Part shown: piece by piece, positions 1-7,505 of the stretch | Numbering within the stretch: the stretch's first letter is position 1 | Layout: the number at the start of each line of letters is the position of its first letter | Assembly: GCA_947176045.1 (NCBI GenBank) | Contig: CAMWPF010000058.1 | Span: 1-7,853 of the forward strand | Source of the DNA: an uncultured Treponema sp. | Lineage (GTDB): Bacteria > Spirochaetota > Spirochaetia > Treponematales > Treponemataceae | DNA: 7,853 nucleotides | Reading direction: 5' to 3' | Notes under the pieces: generated by a model | Seen by the model: only the letters and a program-made list of their open reading frames with translations | What the model was told of the DNA's origin: nothing | Database searches by the model: none | Position numbers and translations under genes: made by a program

Positions 1-1797
1 TTGAAAAGCAAGCTTTCCTTGAAGGAGGAGGGCTTTATGAAAAGCGGCGCGTTCCAGCGCTCCTCCCTGGAGGCGGACAAGCAGGCGATTGTCGCGTACT
101 ATATGACGCGCGGATACATCGACGCGCGCATCGTCGATGTGCTGCAGGAGTCGGTCGTCAATGAAAAGAAGGATCATGACGAACTGACGCTGACGTTCAT
201 CATCCAGGAGGGCGCACAGTACACGTACAACGGCATCACCATCACGGGGAACGAGATCTTCTCGACGGAAAAGCTGCTTTCCTTCATCAAGCTTAAGACC
301 GGCGATGTCTTCAACCAGACTAAATTCATGGAAGGCGTTTCCGGCATCACGAATTTGTATTACGAAAACGGCTATATGTCGAATGAATTCTACCCGAACG
401 TAAGCAAGGACGCCGAGCGACGGACGGTCGCCTATTCCCTGCAAATTGTCGAGCATTCCCGCGCCCACATCGAGAACATCATCATCAAGGGAAACACAAA
501 GACCAAGGACTATGTCATCCTGCGCGAGCTGCCGTTCCAGCCAGGCGACATTTTTTCCCGCGACAAGATCATGTCCGGCATCCGCAACCTGTACAACACC
601 CAGTATTTTTCAAGCATCGTTCCCGAACCTGTTTCCGGCTCGGAGGAGAATCTGGTCGACCTTGTGATTTCCGTCGAGGAGCAGTCCACGACGTCCCTTC
701 AGTTCGGCATGACGTTTTCCGGCATCGAGGATCCGGACGACCTTCCGATCTCGTTGTTCGCGAAATGGCAGAATTCCAACCTCAAGGGATTGGGAAAGAC
801 GATTTCCGCCGGCGTTTCGATTTCAAGCAGCAATCAGGCGGTCGACTTTTCCTACGGGCAGTCGTGGCTGTTCGACAAGCCGATCCAGCTCAGCGAGTCC
901 CTGACGTTCTATCATGCAGACGACTCCGCGCTGGCGATGAACTGGCTTCCCGACGGGCGGCTGGATGACGACTATTATTACATGAATTTCCAGTCGTGGG
1001 GCGTAACGCTCGGCTCGTCTCTCGGACACCGCTGGCTTCCGAATTTTGCGATCGTAACGCTGTCGGGCGGCATGACGAACACGGTCGCGGACAACATCTA
1101 CGACGAGGCGCTGTACGCGCCGTTGGATTCCGGCGTCAACAAGTATGCCAACCGCCTCGGCATGAAGAACTCGCTGTACGCCGCCGTCTCCTTGGACAAC
1201 CGCGACATCAGCTACGATCCGTCCAGAGGCTGGTTCTTCAATGAGCGCGTCGCGTGGTACGGCCTGATTCCAGGGCTGGAGCGGGAATTCTATTTCCGCA
1301 CGGACACCAAGCTCGAGGCGTACCTCAAGCTGTTCGACATTCCGATTGCCAACGGCTTCTGGAATTTCAAGGCGGTCCTTGCCGCCATGACAAGCTACAC
1401 GGCGATCTTCCCGGTGCCGGGAACGCTGTTCGGCTATTCCAGCAAAGTGTATGTGGACGGAATGTTCAACGGACGCGGCTGGACGGACATCTACAACGAG
1501 GTGCGCGGAAAGACGATGCTTTCCAACAGCATCGAGCTGCGCATTCCGATTTTCCAAGGAATTTTGGGCATCGACGGATTCTTTGACGCGGTCGTCGTCA
1601 AGGACGAGCCGGAGCAGCTGTTCAACGCGCTGTCCGTCGAGGACTTCTACTTCAGCTTCGGCCCCGGCCTGCGCTTCCTGATTCCGCAGTTTCCGCTGCA
1701 CCTGCTTTTTGCCAACAAATTCAGGATCCGGGACGGGGAAGTCAAGTGGGATGACACGTGGCAGTTCGTTCTGTCGTTCAATGTTACAAACAGATAA
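1..1797 (+). CDS. bamA: BamA, outer-membrane protein assembly factor (5'-truncated by window edge)
   Basis: BamA folds and inserts β-barrel proteins into the outer membrane, using periplasmic POTRA domains to receive clients. The 598 visible residues begin inside a POTRA domain (the LEADKQAI...YYMTRGYIDA pattern at about 22-42). Two complete POTRA domains follow, at about 72-153 and 156-228, each with the GN...T / R.L..GD.F / ..LY hallmarks. A 16-strand-type barrel spans about 232-598. GRGW at 491-494 sits where BamA proteins carry the loop-6 V/IRGF motif, and its arginine is kept. Family members are usually about 800 residues, so the signal peptide and first POTRA domains lie upstream. The TTG at base 1 is almost certainly an internal codon, because homology is under way from the first residues. 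The chain ends FVLSFNVTNR, without the usual terminal aromatic residue. The chaperone gene starts 18 nt downstream. An Omp85 relative such as TamA is the alternative, but the Skp neighbour favours BamA. Confidence 0.93.
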   Translation: MKSKLSLKEEGFMKSGAFQRSSLEADKQAIVAYYMTRGYIDARIVDVLQESVVNEKKDHDELTLTFIIQEGAQYTYNGITITGNEIFSTEKLLSFIKLKTGDVFNQTKFMEGVSGITNLYYENGYMSNEFYPNVSKDAERRTVAYSLQIVEHSRAHIENIIIKGNTKTKDYVILRELPFQPGDIFSRDKIMSGIRNLYNTQYFSSIVPEPVSGSEENLVDLVISVEEQSTTSLQFGMTFSGIEDPDDLPISLFAKWQNSNLKGLGKTISAGVSISSSNQAVDFSYGQSWLFDKPIQLSESLTFYHADDSALAMNWLPDGRLDDDYYYMNFQSWGVTLGSSLGHRWLPNFAIVTLSGGMTNTVADNIYDEALYAPLDSGVNKYANRLGMKNSLYAAVSLDNRDISYDPSRGWFFNERVAWYGLIPGLEREFYFRTDTKLEAYLKLFDIPIANGFWNFKAVLAAMTSYTAIFPVPGTLFGYSSKVYVDGMFNGRGWTDIYNEVRGKTMLSNSIELRIPIFQGILGIDGFFDAVVVKDEPEQLFNALSVEDFYFSFGPGLRFLIPQFPLHLLFANKFRIRDGEVKWDDTWQFVLSFNVTNR

Positions 1798-1804
1798 ATG
1801 GTGC

Positions 1805-1810
1805 GAGGTG
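1805..1810 (+). promoter_or_regulatory. Ribosome binding site of skp/ompH
   Basis: GAGGTG lies 5 nt upstream of the ATG at 1816. It decides the start. The ATG at 1798, directly after the bamA stop, has no such site and would place six extra residues (MVRGGV) ahead of a normal signal peptide. Confidence 0.7.
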
Positions 1811-1815
1811 GTGTT

Positions 1816-2340
1816 ATGAAACAGTCTGCGTTCAGGCTTCTGGCTTTTTGCGCAATCCTTGCGGCGTCCGCCGCCGTCCATGGGCAGCAAATTACGAAAT
1901 TCGGCGTCGTCGATACGGCGAAGGTGTACAACGCGTATTTCCGCAATTCCGCCCCCGTCCGCAACTACGAGAAGAAGAAGGCGGAATTCCAGACGGAAAT
2001 CAATAAGTATACGGAAGAGCTGCGCAAGCTCCAGCAGAAGAAGCTGGACTACGAAAAAAATGAGAACGAGGCGATGGCGCAGCGCACGCAGGGCGAGATT
2101 ACGAAGAAGATGGACTTCCTGACGGAATATACGAACGCAAAGAATGTTGAGCTGGAGTCCATGCAGAAGTCGCTCCAGAATTCCGACGCGTTCTACAAAA
2201 AATTGTACGACACGCTTGCCAAAATTGCGGAAAGCGAGGGCTACAGCATGATCTTGAGCCTGCAGCAGGCGAACGCAATCTTGTGGTACTCCAGTTCGGT
2301 GGACATTACGGAGCAGGTGATTTCAAAGCTCGGATTGTAG
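1816..2340 (+). CDS. skp: Skp/OmpH-family periplasmic chaperone
   Basis: Skp/OmpH proteins are small trimeric periplasmic chaperones that hold unfolded outer-membrane proteins on the way to the BAM complex. From the chosen ATG the product is 174 residues, the usual size. Residues 1-23 form a signal peptide (basic MKQSAFR, a hydrophobic LLAFCAILAASAAV stretch, probable cleavage after G23). No lipobox cysteine is at the cleavage site, so a soluble periplasmic protein is expected. The mature part opens with a β-strand, ITKFGVVDTAKVY (26-38). A long charged coiled coil follows (about 48-137, rich in K, E and Q), matching the tentacle helices of Skp. It closes with ILWYSSSVDITEQVISKL (155-172), typical of the family's C-terminal strand and DIT helix. 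The position between bamA and mutS (7 nt to mutS) suggests co-transcription. An in-frame ATG at 1798 is less likely as the start because the good ribosome site serves 1816. Confidence 0.93.
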   Translation: MKQSAFRLLAFCAILAASAAVHGQQITKFGVVDTAKVYNAYFRNSAPVRNYEKKKAEFQTEINKYTEELRKLQQKKLDYEKNENEAMAQRTQGEITKKMDFLTEYTNAKNVELESMQKSLQNSDAFYKKLYDTLAKIAESEGYSMILSLQQANAILWYSSSVDITEQVISKLGL

Positions 2341-2347
2341 GCGGCGC

Positions 2348-4951
2348 ATGGAACCAGAAGAGAACCTCACTCCGGTGATGGTGCAGTACCTGAAGATTAA
2401 GGGCGAGCATAAGAACGAGGTGCTGTTTTTCCGGCTTGGCGATTTCTATGAAATGTTCAATGAAGACGCGGTGGAAGTGTCGCGCCTTTTGAATTTAACG
2501 CTGACGCACCGGGGACAGGCGCCGATGTGCGGCATTCCTCATCATGCGGCGAAAATTTACATTGCGCGCCTGCTCCGGCTCGGCAAGAAAATCGTAGTGT
2601 GCGAGCAAGTCGGCGATCCCAAGGGGAAGGGGCTGACCGAACGGAAGGTTGTCGAAGTCATCACGCCGGGAACGGCGGTCGAGGCGGAATATCTGGAAGG
2701 CGGCGTGAACAGCTTCCTCGCCGCGCTGTGCGTTTCCCGCGGCATGGCCGGGTTCGCGTTCATCGATGTGACGACGTCCGCGTTTTCCGCGACGTCGTGG
2801 CGCGCTTCGGAGATGGCGGGCAATTTTTCGCGGGAGCTGGGGCGCTGCTCGCCGCGGGAGCTGCTGCTTCCGCAGTCGTTGCGCGGCAATGCCGCCGTGC
2901 AGCAGGCGGTTTCTGAAATTCCAGGGCTGTCGGTTTCGTATTATCCTGACTGGGACTTCAATGCGGAGCTGTCGTTCCGCCGGCTTTCCGAACAGTTCAA
3001 GACGGCGACGCTGCATCCGTTCGGACTGGATGAGGATTCTCCGGAAGTGCCGCCGGCGGGCTTCCTGTTGGACTATCTGCTCAAGACGACGAACACAGCG
3101 GTTCCCCATGTCAGCGGAATCCGCGTCTACCGCGACAGCCAGTTTTTGATGATCGACGACTCTTCCCGGCGGAATCTGGAGATTGTGTCGAACCTGCGCG
3201 ACGGCGGGCAGCGGTACACGCTGCTGGAATGCGTGAACCATGCGCGGACGTCGATGGGAAGCCGCCTCATCCGGCAGTGGCTTTTGTATCCGCTGACGGA
3301 CGTTGGAAAAATCACCGCGCGGCAGAACCATGTCGCGCTTTTTTTCGGCAATCGGAGCCTTTCGGAGCGGGTGCGGGAGGAGCTGTCTTCCGTCCTCGAC
3401 ATCGAGCGGCTTGCCGGACGGATTGCGATGGACCGCGCGCATCCGAAGGACTTGCAGGCGCTGCGGGGCAGCCTTGCGTCGTGGCTTTCCGCGCGCGAAG
3501 CGCTTTCCGCCTATGACTTCGCGTCGCTGGACGAGCGCCCGGTGCAGGAGGTCATCGAGCTGATTGGAAGCGCGATCGCCGACGATCCTGCTGTCGCGCT
3601 GACGGACGGCGGCATCATCCGCGCCGGCTGGTCGGAGGAACTTGACCGCCTTCGGGAGGTGCATGACAACTTCGACAAGATCCTGTGCGAATACGAGCAG
3701 GAGGAACGGGCGAGGACCGGCATTTCCACGCTCAAAATCAAATGCACCAACGCTGCCGGATACTTCATCGAAGTCAGCAAGGGAAAGCTTTCCGCCGTTC
3801 CTGAGAATTTCATCCTCCGACGCGCGCTCGTAAACGGCGACCGTTATACGACTGCAAGGCTTCAGGAACTGGCGCAGGAGCTCAGCGAGGCTGGCTCGCG
3901 GATTTTGGAGCTGGAGCGGGACTTGTTTCTGGAAGTCCGCGCCAGGCTGCATGAATTTGTGCCGCACCTCATGCAGGCTGCCGGCGAAATCGCCTACACC
4001 GATGCGGCCGCGTCCTTTGCCGAGGCTGCCCGCCTGTATGATTGGATCCGCCCGTCCGTTTCTGAAGATGGAATCCTCAGCATTTCGGCGGGGCGCCATC
4101 CGGTCGTTGAAAAGCACCTGCCGCACGGAGAATTTGTTCCGAACGACATTCAAATGCGCGCGCATTCCCGCGAGGAGCCGTTCTTCGCCCTGATTACCGG
4201 ACCGAATATGGCGGGAAAAAGCACGTTCCTGCGGCAGAACGCGCTGATTGTGCTGCTTGCGCAGGCCGGTTCATTCGTTCCTGCCGCCGCCGCGGAAATC
4301 GGAATTGCCGACCGTATCTTCTGCCGCGTCGGCGCCAGCGACAATCTTGCCCGCGGGGAATCAACATTCCTTGTCGAGATGACGGAGACGGCGAACATCC
4401 TGCGTTCCGCAACGGACAAATCGCTTGTCATCATGGATGAGGTGGGGCGCGGCACGTCTACGGAAGACGGGCTTTCCATCGCGCAGGCGGTTTCTGAATA
4501 TCTGCTCAACGTCATCTGCTGCCGGACGCTGTTCGCGACCCACTACCACGAGCTGACGCGCATTGAGAATCCGCAGCTCAGGCTGCTGTGCATGGACGTT
4601 TCCGAACAGGCGGGAACGATCACCTTCCTGCGCAAGGTGCGGGAGGGCGCGACGGAAAATTCCTACGGAATCCACGTTGCGCGGCTCGCCGGCGTTCCGC
4701 AGGAAGTCATCGACCGGGCGAATGTGATTTTGGAGCATATCCAAGACCGTGCGGAAACCAGGCCTGTTCTGGAAGCGCTGCCAGACTATGGCAGGGCGCC
4801 AGGCGGCGCAAAAGAGCTGTGCGCGCCGGGACTGTTCAGCGACGAGGAGATCATTTTGGACGAAATCCTTTCTTCCGACCCTGATTCGATGACGCCGTTG
4901 TCCGCCTTGCAGGCTGTCGCCCGGTGGAAGAAGGCGCTCAGCGGGCGCTGA
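2348..4951 (+). CDS. mutS: DNA mismatch repair ATPase MutS
   Basis: MutS recognises mismatches and small loops in DNA and, with MutL, starts repair. The 867-residue product is the normal MutS1 length and looks intact. The mismatch-reading motif GDFYEMF carries F33 and E35, the Phe-x-Glu pair that contacts the mismatched base. A connector domain follows (about 125-260), then lever and clamp helices (about 265-560). The ATPase has Walker A GPNMAGKST (618-626), Walker B ending in D697-E698, the signature GRGTSTEDG (700-708) and the FATHYHEL switch segment. The C-terminal helix-turn-helix dimerisation segment (DPDSMTP..AL, about 846-857) is present. Where many MutS proteins have a β-clamp peptide of QxxLF type, this one has APGLF (826-830), without the Gln. 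The start fits the family (ENLTPVMVQYL), although the ribosome site is weak (AGGCGG, 3 nt from ATG) and translation may be coupled to skp 7 nt upstream. No mutL is visible. Confidence 0.97.
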   Translation: MEPEENLTPVMVQYLKIKGEHKNEVLFFRLGDFYEMFNEDAVEVSRLLNLTLTHRGQAPMCGIPHHAAKIYIARLLRLGKKIVVCEQVGDPKGKGLTERKVVEVITPGTAVEAEYLEGGVNSFLAALCVSRGMAGFAFIDVTTSAFSATSWRASEMAGNFSRELGRCSPRELLLPQSLRGNAAVQQAVSEIPGLSVSYYPDWDFNAELSFRRLSEQFKTATLHPFGLDEDSPEVPPAGFLLDYLLKTTNTAVPHVSGIRVYRDSQFLMIDDSSRRNLEIVSNLRDGGQRYTLLECVNHARTSMGSRLIRQWLLYPLTDVGKITARQNHVALFFGNRSLSERVREELSSVLDIERLAGRIAMDRAHPKDLQALRGSLASWLSAREALSAYDFASLDERPVQEVIELIGSAIADDPAVALTDGGIIRAGWSEELDRLREVHDNFDKILCEYEQEERARTGISTLKIKCTNAAGYFIEVSKGKLSAVPENFILRRALVNGDRYTTARLQELAQELSEAGSRILELERDLFLEVRARLHEFVPHLMQAAGEIAYTDAAASFAEAARLYDWIRPSVSEDGILSISAGRHPVVEKHLPHGEFVPNDIQMRAHSREEPFFALITGPNMAGKSTFLRQNALIVLLAQAGSFVPAAAAEIGIADRIFCRVGASDNLARGESTFLVEMTETANILRSATDKSLVIMDEVGRGTSTEDGLSIAQAVSEYLLNVICCRTLFATHYHELTRIENPQLRLLCMDVSEQAGTITFLRKVREGATENSYGIHVARLAGVPQEVIDRANVILEHIQDRAETRPVLEALPDYGRAPGGAKELCAPGLFSDEEIILDEILSSDPDSMTPLSALQAVARWKKALSGR

Positions 4952-5049
4952 ATCTGGCGGCGGATGCCTCCGGATGGTGGTTCAGACAGTTCTTGCTTTT
5001 TTTGCTTTAAAAAATTCCGTTTCCGCCGTTTTTTTGCGAAATAAAGGGC
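4952..5049 (+). other. A/T-rich intergenic gap between mutS and comF
   Basis: This 98-nt spacer contrasts with the GC-rich genes around it. It holds two runs of seven T, each followed by GC (4997-5003 and 5029-5035), and a run of six A (5009-5014). I see no convincing stem before either T run, so I do not call a terminator. I find no clear -35/-10 pair either. AAAGGG (5043-5048) is purine-rich but ends only 1 nt before the comF ATG, too close for an ideal ribosome site. Confidence 0.5.
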
Positions 5050-5805
5050 ATGGATAGTCGATGGTTCTTTTTGTTGCGCGCGTATGCGGCTTCTGCCGCC
5101 CGGAACTTCGCGTCGCTTGCATCTGGCGGCGTTCCGTGCGTTGTCTGCGGCGCCGCCGCTGTCGGAATTCCAGTTTGCGCTGCCTGCCGCCGGAGTTTTT
5201 TTTCGGTTCCCGAGCCGGACTCGTCGTTTTGCCGCGGCTGCGGGATGCGCCTTGTATCCGAGCGCGGAACATGCACGCTCTGCCGAAAAAATGCGCCTGC
5301 CGGTTCGGCTGACGGACTGTATCCGCTGTTTCCATACCGCTTGTGGTGCGCGCGCCTTGTATGCCGCTGGAAGCTGCATGGGAAGCGGAGCCTGTCGCCG
5401 TTCTTCGCGTCGCTCGTGGACGCGCGCCTTGCGCAGCTTTTTCTGAAGTTTGGAGACTGTACGGTTGTTCCTGTTCCGCCGCGTCCTGGAAAAATCCGCC
5501 GTGCCGGATGGGATCAGGTGGCGGAACTCTGCGCGTTTTTGAAATGGCGCCATGGGCGCACGGTCGGCGAGTATTTGCTCCGCCGGACAAAGGCGGAGCA
5601 GAAGGCGTTGGACAGGAGCCAGCGCCTTTCTTCCATCGGGAAGTCCTACGTGCTGAAGCCTGGACTGGAGCAGGTTCCCCGCCGCCTGTGCCTCGTCGAT
5701 GACGTTATGACGACGGGCGCAACCATCGAAGGCTGCGCGGCGGCGCTCAAATCGCGCGGCGCAGAAACAGTCCTTGCGGTTCCTTTGTTTTCTGTGGACA
5801 GCTGA
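5050..5805 (+). CDS. comF: ComF family protein (zinc finger + phosphoribosyltransferase fold)
   Basis: ComF-family proteins are needed for DNA uptake in naturally competent bacteria, probably for handling incoming single-stranded DNA in the cytoplasm. They are also found in species not known to be competent, where the role is unclear. The 251-residue product has both family parts. The N-terminal zinc region has four CxxC pairs (C30/C33, C43/C46, C61/C64, C75/C78), all intact. A type I phosphoribosyltransferase fold follows, with the PVPPRP...RRAGWDQ block (141-156, the ComF counterpart of R.RGFNQ) and the PRPP loop VDDVMTTGAT (216-225). ATG 5050 is the first usable start: an in-frame TAA lies at 5008-5010. 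The purine-rich AAAGGG sits unusually close to the ATG, so translation may be weak. Gaps of 98 nt and 83 nt leave it loosely attached to its neighbours. No other competence gene is visible. The family call is firm; a role in transformation is not shown by the sequence. Confidence 0.93.
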   Translation: MDSRWFFLLRAYAASAARNFASLASGGVPCVVCGAAAVGIPVCAACRRSFFSVPEPDSSFCRGCGMRLVSERGTCTLCRKNAPAGSADGLYPLFPYRLWCARLVCRWKLHGKRSLSPFFASLVDARLAQLFLKFGDCTVVPVPPRPGKIRRAGWDQVAELCAFLKWRHGRTVGEYLLRRTKAEQKALDRSQRLSSIGKSYVLKPGLEQVPRRLCLVDDVMTTGATIEGCAAALKSRGAETVLAVPLFSVDS

Positions 5806-5817
5806 TCGGCTGAAATA

Positions 5818-5846
5818 TTGCAAAAGGTCGGTTTTCAGTGTATTCT
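5818..5846 (+). promoter_or_regulatory. Candidate sigma70-type promoter for cheW
   Basis: TTGCAA (5818-5823) and TATTCT (5841-5846) are spaced by exactly 17 nt. Each matches its consensus hexamer (TTGACA, TATAAT) at four of six positions. The pair lies in the A/T-rich gap just after comF and 43 nt before the cheW start. It would drive cheW and the genes behind it. I did not see a flagellar/chemotaxis-type sigma28 promoter. The call is from pattern alone. Confidence 0.45.
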
Positions 5847-5877
5847 ATAGAGAAATTGCTTTGATTTTTTCAGAGTG

Positions 5878-5883
5878 TAGGAG
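5878..5883 (+). promoter_or_regulatory. Ribosome binding site of cheW
   Basis: TAGGAG lies 5 nt before ATG 5889. Another ATG at 5885 is out of frame and only 1 nt from the motif, so the start at 5889 is preferred. Confidence 0.7.
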
Positions 5884-5888
5884 TATGT

Positions 5889-6371
5889 ATGGCTGCAGAA
5901 GATTTTCAGTTCCAATTGGTGACATTCCGGCTTGGCGATGAGTGGTACGGCGTTGATATTATGGACGTCAAGGAAATTGTAAAGATTCAGAATATCCGCG
6001 CGATTCCAAATGCTCCGTATTATATGGTTGGAATTTTGAATATGCGCGGAGAAATCATTCCGATCATAGACTTGCACAAGCGCTTTCTCATCAGTACGGA
6101 TGATGGAAACCGGGAGCTGGACGAGCTGGAGAGCGGATTCATCATCCTCAATATTGAGAACACGCAGATTGGAATCATCATCGACAAGGTTTCGCGCGTT
6201 ATTTCGGTGAAGATGAGCGATGTGCAGGAGCCGCCGCAAATGATGAGCGGCATTGGCTCGGAATATATCAAGGGCGTCGTGCATGACGAGAAGAATGGCT
6301 ATCTCATCATTCTGAATACGCTCAAACTCTTTGATCCAAAAGAACTTCAGAAGATTATTAACAGCCAATAG
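5889..6371 (+). CDS. cheW: CheW, chemotaxis adaptor protein
   Basis: CheW is the cytoplasmic scaffold that links methyl-accepting chemoreceptors to the histidine kinase CheA. The 160-residue product has the usual length and consists of one CheW (SH3-like double barrel) domain. It opens with FQLVTFRLGDEWYGVDIMDVKEI (7-29), the typical first strand pair and helix. The hallmark receptor/kinase-binding segment is GILNMRGEIIPIIDL (48-62; NMRG replaces the common NLRG). The second half has IGIIIDKVSRVISV (113-126) and the closing strands GYLIILNTLKLF (137-148). No CheA, CheY or other chemotaxis gene is beside it, so it may be a stand-alone copy. By eye its GC content is lower than that of mutS or comF. 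It has a good ribosome site and a candidate promoter of its own. The next gene starts 3 nt after its stop, so the two are very likely co-transcribed. Confidence 0.95.
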   Translation: MAAEDFQFQLVTFRLGDEWYGVDIMDVKEIVKIQNIRAIPNAPYYMVGILNMRGEIIPIIDLHKRFLISTDDGNRELDELESGFIILNIENTQIGIIIDKVSRVISVKMSDVQEPPQMMSGIGSEYIKGVVHDEKNGYLIILNTLKLFDPKELQKIINSQ

Positions 6372-6374
6372 CAG

Positions 6375-7490
6375 ATGATCCAGACATACAGTACTACAAT
6401 CAGACGAAAGGAAATGGATGCCGTGCTGACCTGCATGGTCGATGAGAAGATCGGCCCGGGCGAGCTGAATGGGCGCTTTATCCAGCTTGTGAAGGACTTT
6501 TTTCGGTGCGATGGAGCTGTCGCGCTGCGCAGTCCGGGCGCGGCGTTGAAATATGCATTGAAGGCGCTCGGCTTTGAGGCGGGCGGAGTCATTATGATTT
6601 CCGCGCTTGCTCCGGCATGGCAGATCCAGACAGTCGAAGAATTGGGCTTTGTGCCGCTGGTGCTGGATGTTGACGAAAATACCGGGCTTGTGACGCCGGA
6701 AATTGTTTCCCAAGGCGTGAAGGACGGCGGCCGCCTCCTCTTGCTGCATGAGACGATGGGAATCCTTCCTGATATGGACGGAATCATGCAGTGCGGAATT
6801 CCTGTCATCGAAGATGTTTCCCAGAGCGCCGGAGCGGAAATTCCTGCGGCGGACGGAAGCGGAAATCCGGCATCCGCGTCGCCCGCCGGTTCGTTCGGCG
6901 TCTATTCGATTTTGTGTCTTGAAGAACATGACGTTGTGACTGCCGGCGGCGGCGCCGTCCTCATGGCTCCGCGCCGCCGGGAATGGCTCGTCCTCAAAAA
7001 GGCGGTTGACGCCATCGCGCGGACGGAGCTGCTTCCCGACATCAATTGCGCGCTTGGCTGGATTCAGCTCAAGGAATTCCGGCGCAATGAGGCGGCGCGG
7101 AAGGCGGCGTTCGCCTTGTACCAGCAGGCGTGCCTGTCCGGACGGCACAAGCTGCTTTTCCGCGGATGCGCGCTTCCTGACGGCGCGGCTCCGTCCGTGC
7201 CTGATGCCGGCAGTCAGGATGAAATTGGCGGGGCTTTGTCTACGATGGCGTGCTTTCCGCTTGTTCTGAACAGTCCGTTCAAGGATGTCAGGCAGTATGC
7301 CGCCCGGAAGGAAGTCGAAGTCCGGCAGGCATACGAGGATTCTGTAATTGCGCTGCGGGAAGACCAGCTTTCCGAATCCTGCATCCATGCAAAGTCGTTG
7401 TACTTGCGGTGCGCGCTGTTTCCGCTGTATCCGCGGCTTTCCCATAGCCAGATTGCGAAAATTGTGAAGGTGTTGGGAACGCTGCCATAA
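6375..7490 (+). CDS. DegT/DnrJ/EryC1/StrS-fold protein lacking the PLP lysine (probable pseudoenzyme)
   Basis: Active members of this fold are PLP-dependent sugar aminotransferases or dehydratases. The 371-residue product follows the family layout: N-terminal TIRRKEMDAVL (8-18), VLDVDENTG (96-104), VIEDVSQSAGAE (144-155, with D147 in place of the Asp that contacts the PLP ring nitrogen), SFG...TAGGGAV (173-195), and C-terminal RCALFPLYPRLSHSQI (345-360). Two active-site elements are altered. The segment that normally reads SFHxTK before the GGG/GEGG turn is CLEEHD (181-186), so the Schiff-base lysine is replaced by His185 or Asp186, depending on alignment. The SGTAAL phosphate loop reads SPGAAL (53-58). 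I therefore expect no transaminase activity. A His-for-Lys change is known in the dehydratase ColD, so a different PLP reaction is possible. The ATG at 6375 fits the family N-terminus but has no clear ribosome site. Met14 (6414) has AAAGGA before it and is the alternative. It is translated just behind cheW. Confidence 0.85.
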   Translation: MIQTYSTTIRRKEMDAVLTCMVDEKIGPGELNGRFIQLVKDFFRCDGAVALRSPGAALKYALKALGFEAGGVIMISALAPAWQIQTVEELGFVPLVLDVDENTGLVTPEIVSQGVKDGGRLLLLHETMGILPDMDGIMQCGIPVIEDVSQSAGAEIPAADGSGNPASASPAGSFGVYSILCLEEHDVVTAGGGAVLMAPRRREWLVLKKAVDAIARTELLPDINCALGWIQLKEFRRNEAARKAAFALYQQACLSGRHKLLFRGCALPDGAAPSVPDAGSQDEIGGALSTMACFPLVLNSPFKDVRQYAARKEVEVRQAYEDSVIALREDQLSESCIHAKSLYLRCALFPLYPRLSHSQIAKIVKVLGTLP

Positions 7491-7505
7491 GGATCGCTGG
7501 TTTTG

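Noticed and set aside
1798..1815. Start of skp/ompH at ATG 1798
   Set aside because: It has no ribosome site, sits directly on the bamA stop, and would add six residues before a normal signal peptide; the GAGGTG at 1805-1810 serves ATG 1816.
2495..4165. Long minus-strand open frame (556 codons) opposite mutS, and similar long ones at 823-1890, 4786-5823 and 5835-7445
   Set aside because: These translate to Arg/Pro/His-rich sequence with no family resemblance. They arise because the GC-rich plus-strand genes rarely use TTA, CTA and TCA codons, leaving few stops on the opposite strand.
4933..5003. Possible rho-independent terminator after mutS: CAGC/GCTG hairpin over the mutS stop, a CGGA/TCCG hairpin, and downstream T runs
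   Set aside because: The stems are only 4 bp and too far from the T runs; no stem directly precedes either run.
4987..5045. Promoter for comF using TTGCTT as the -35 element
   Set aside because: No -10-like hexamer occurs at 16-18 nt from either TTGCTT copy.
5796..5813. CAGC/GCTG inverted repeat spanning the comF stop
   Set aside because: It is a 4-bp stem with no following T tract, so it is not a credible terminator.
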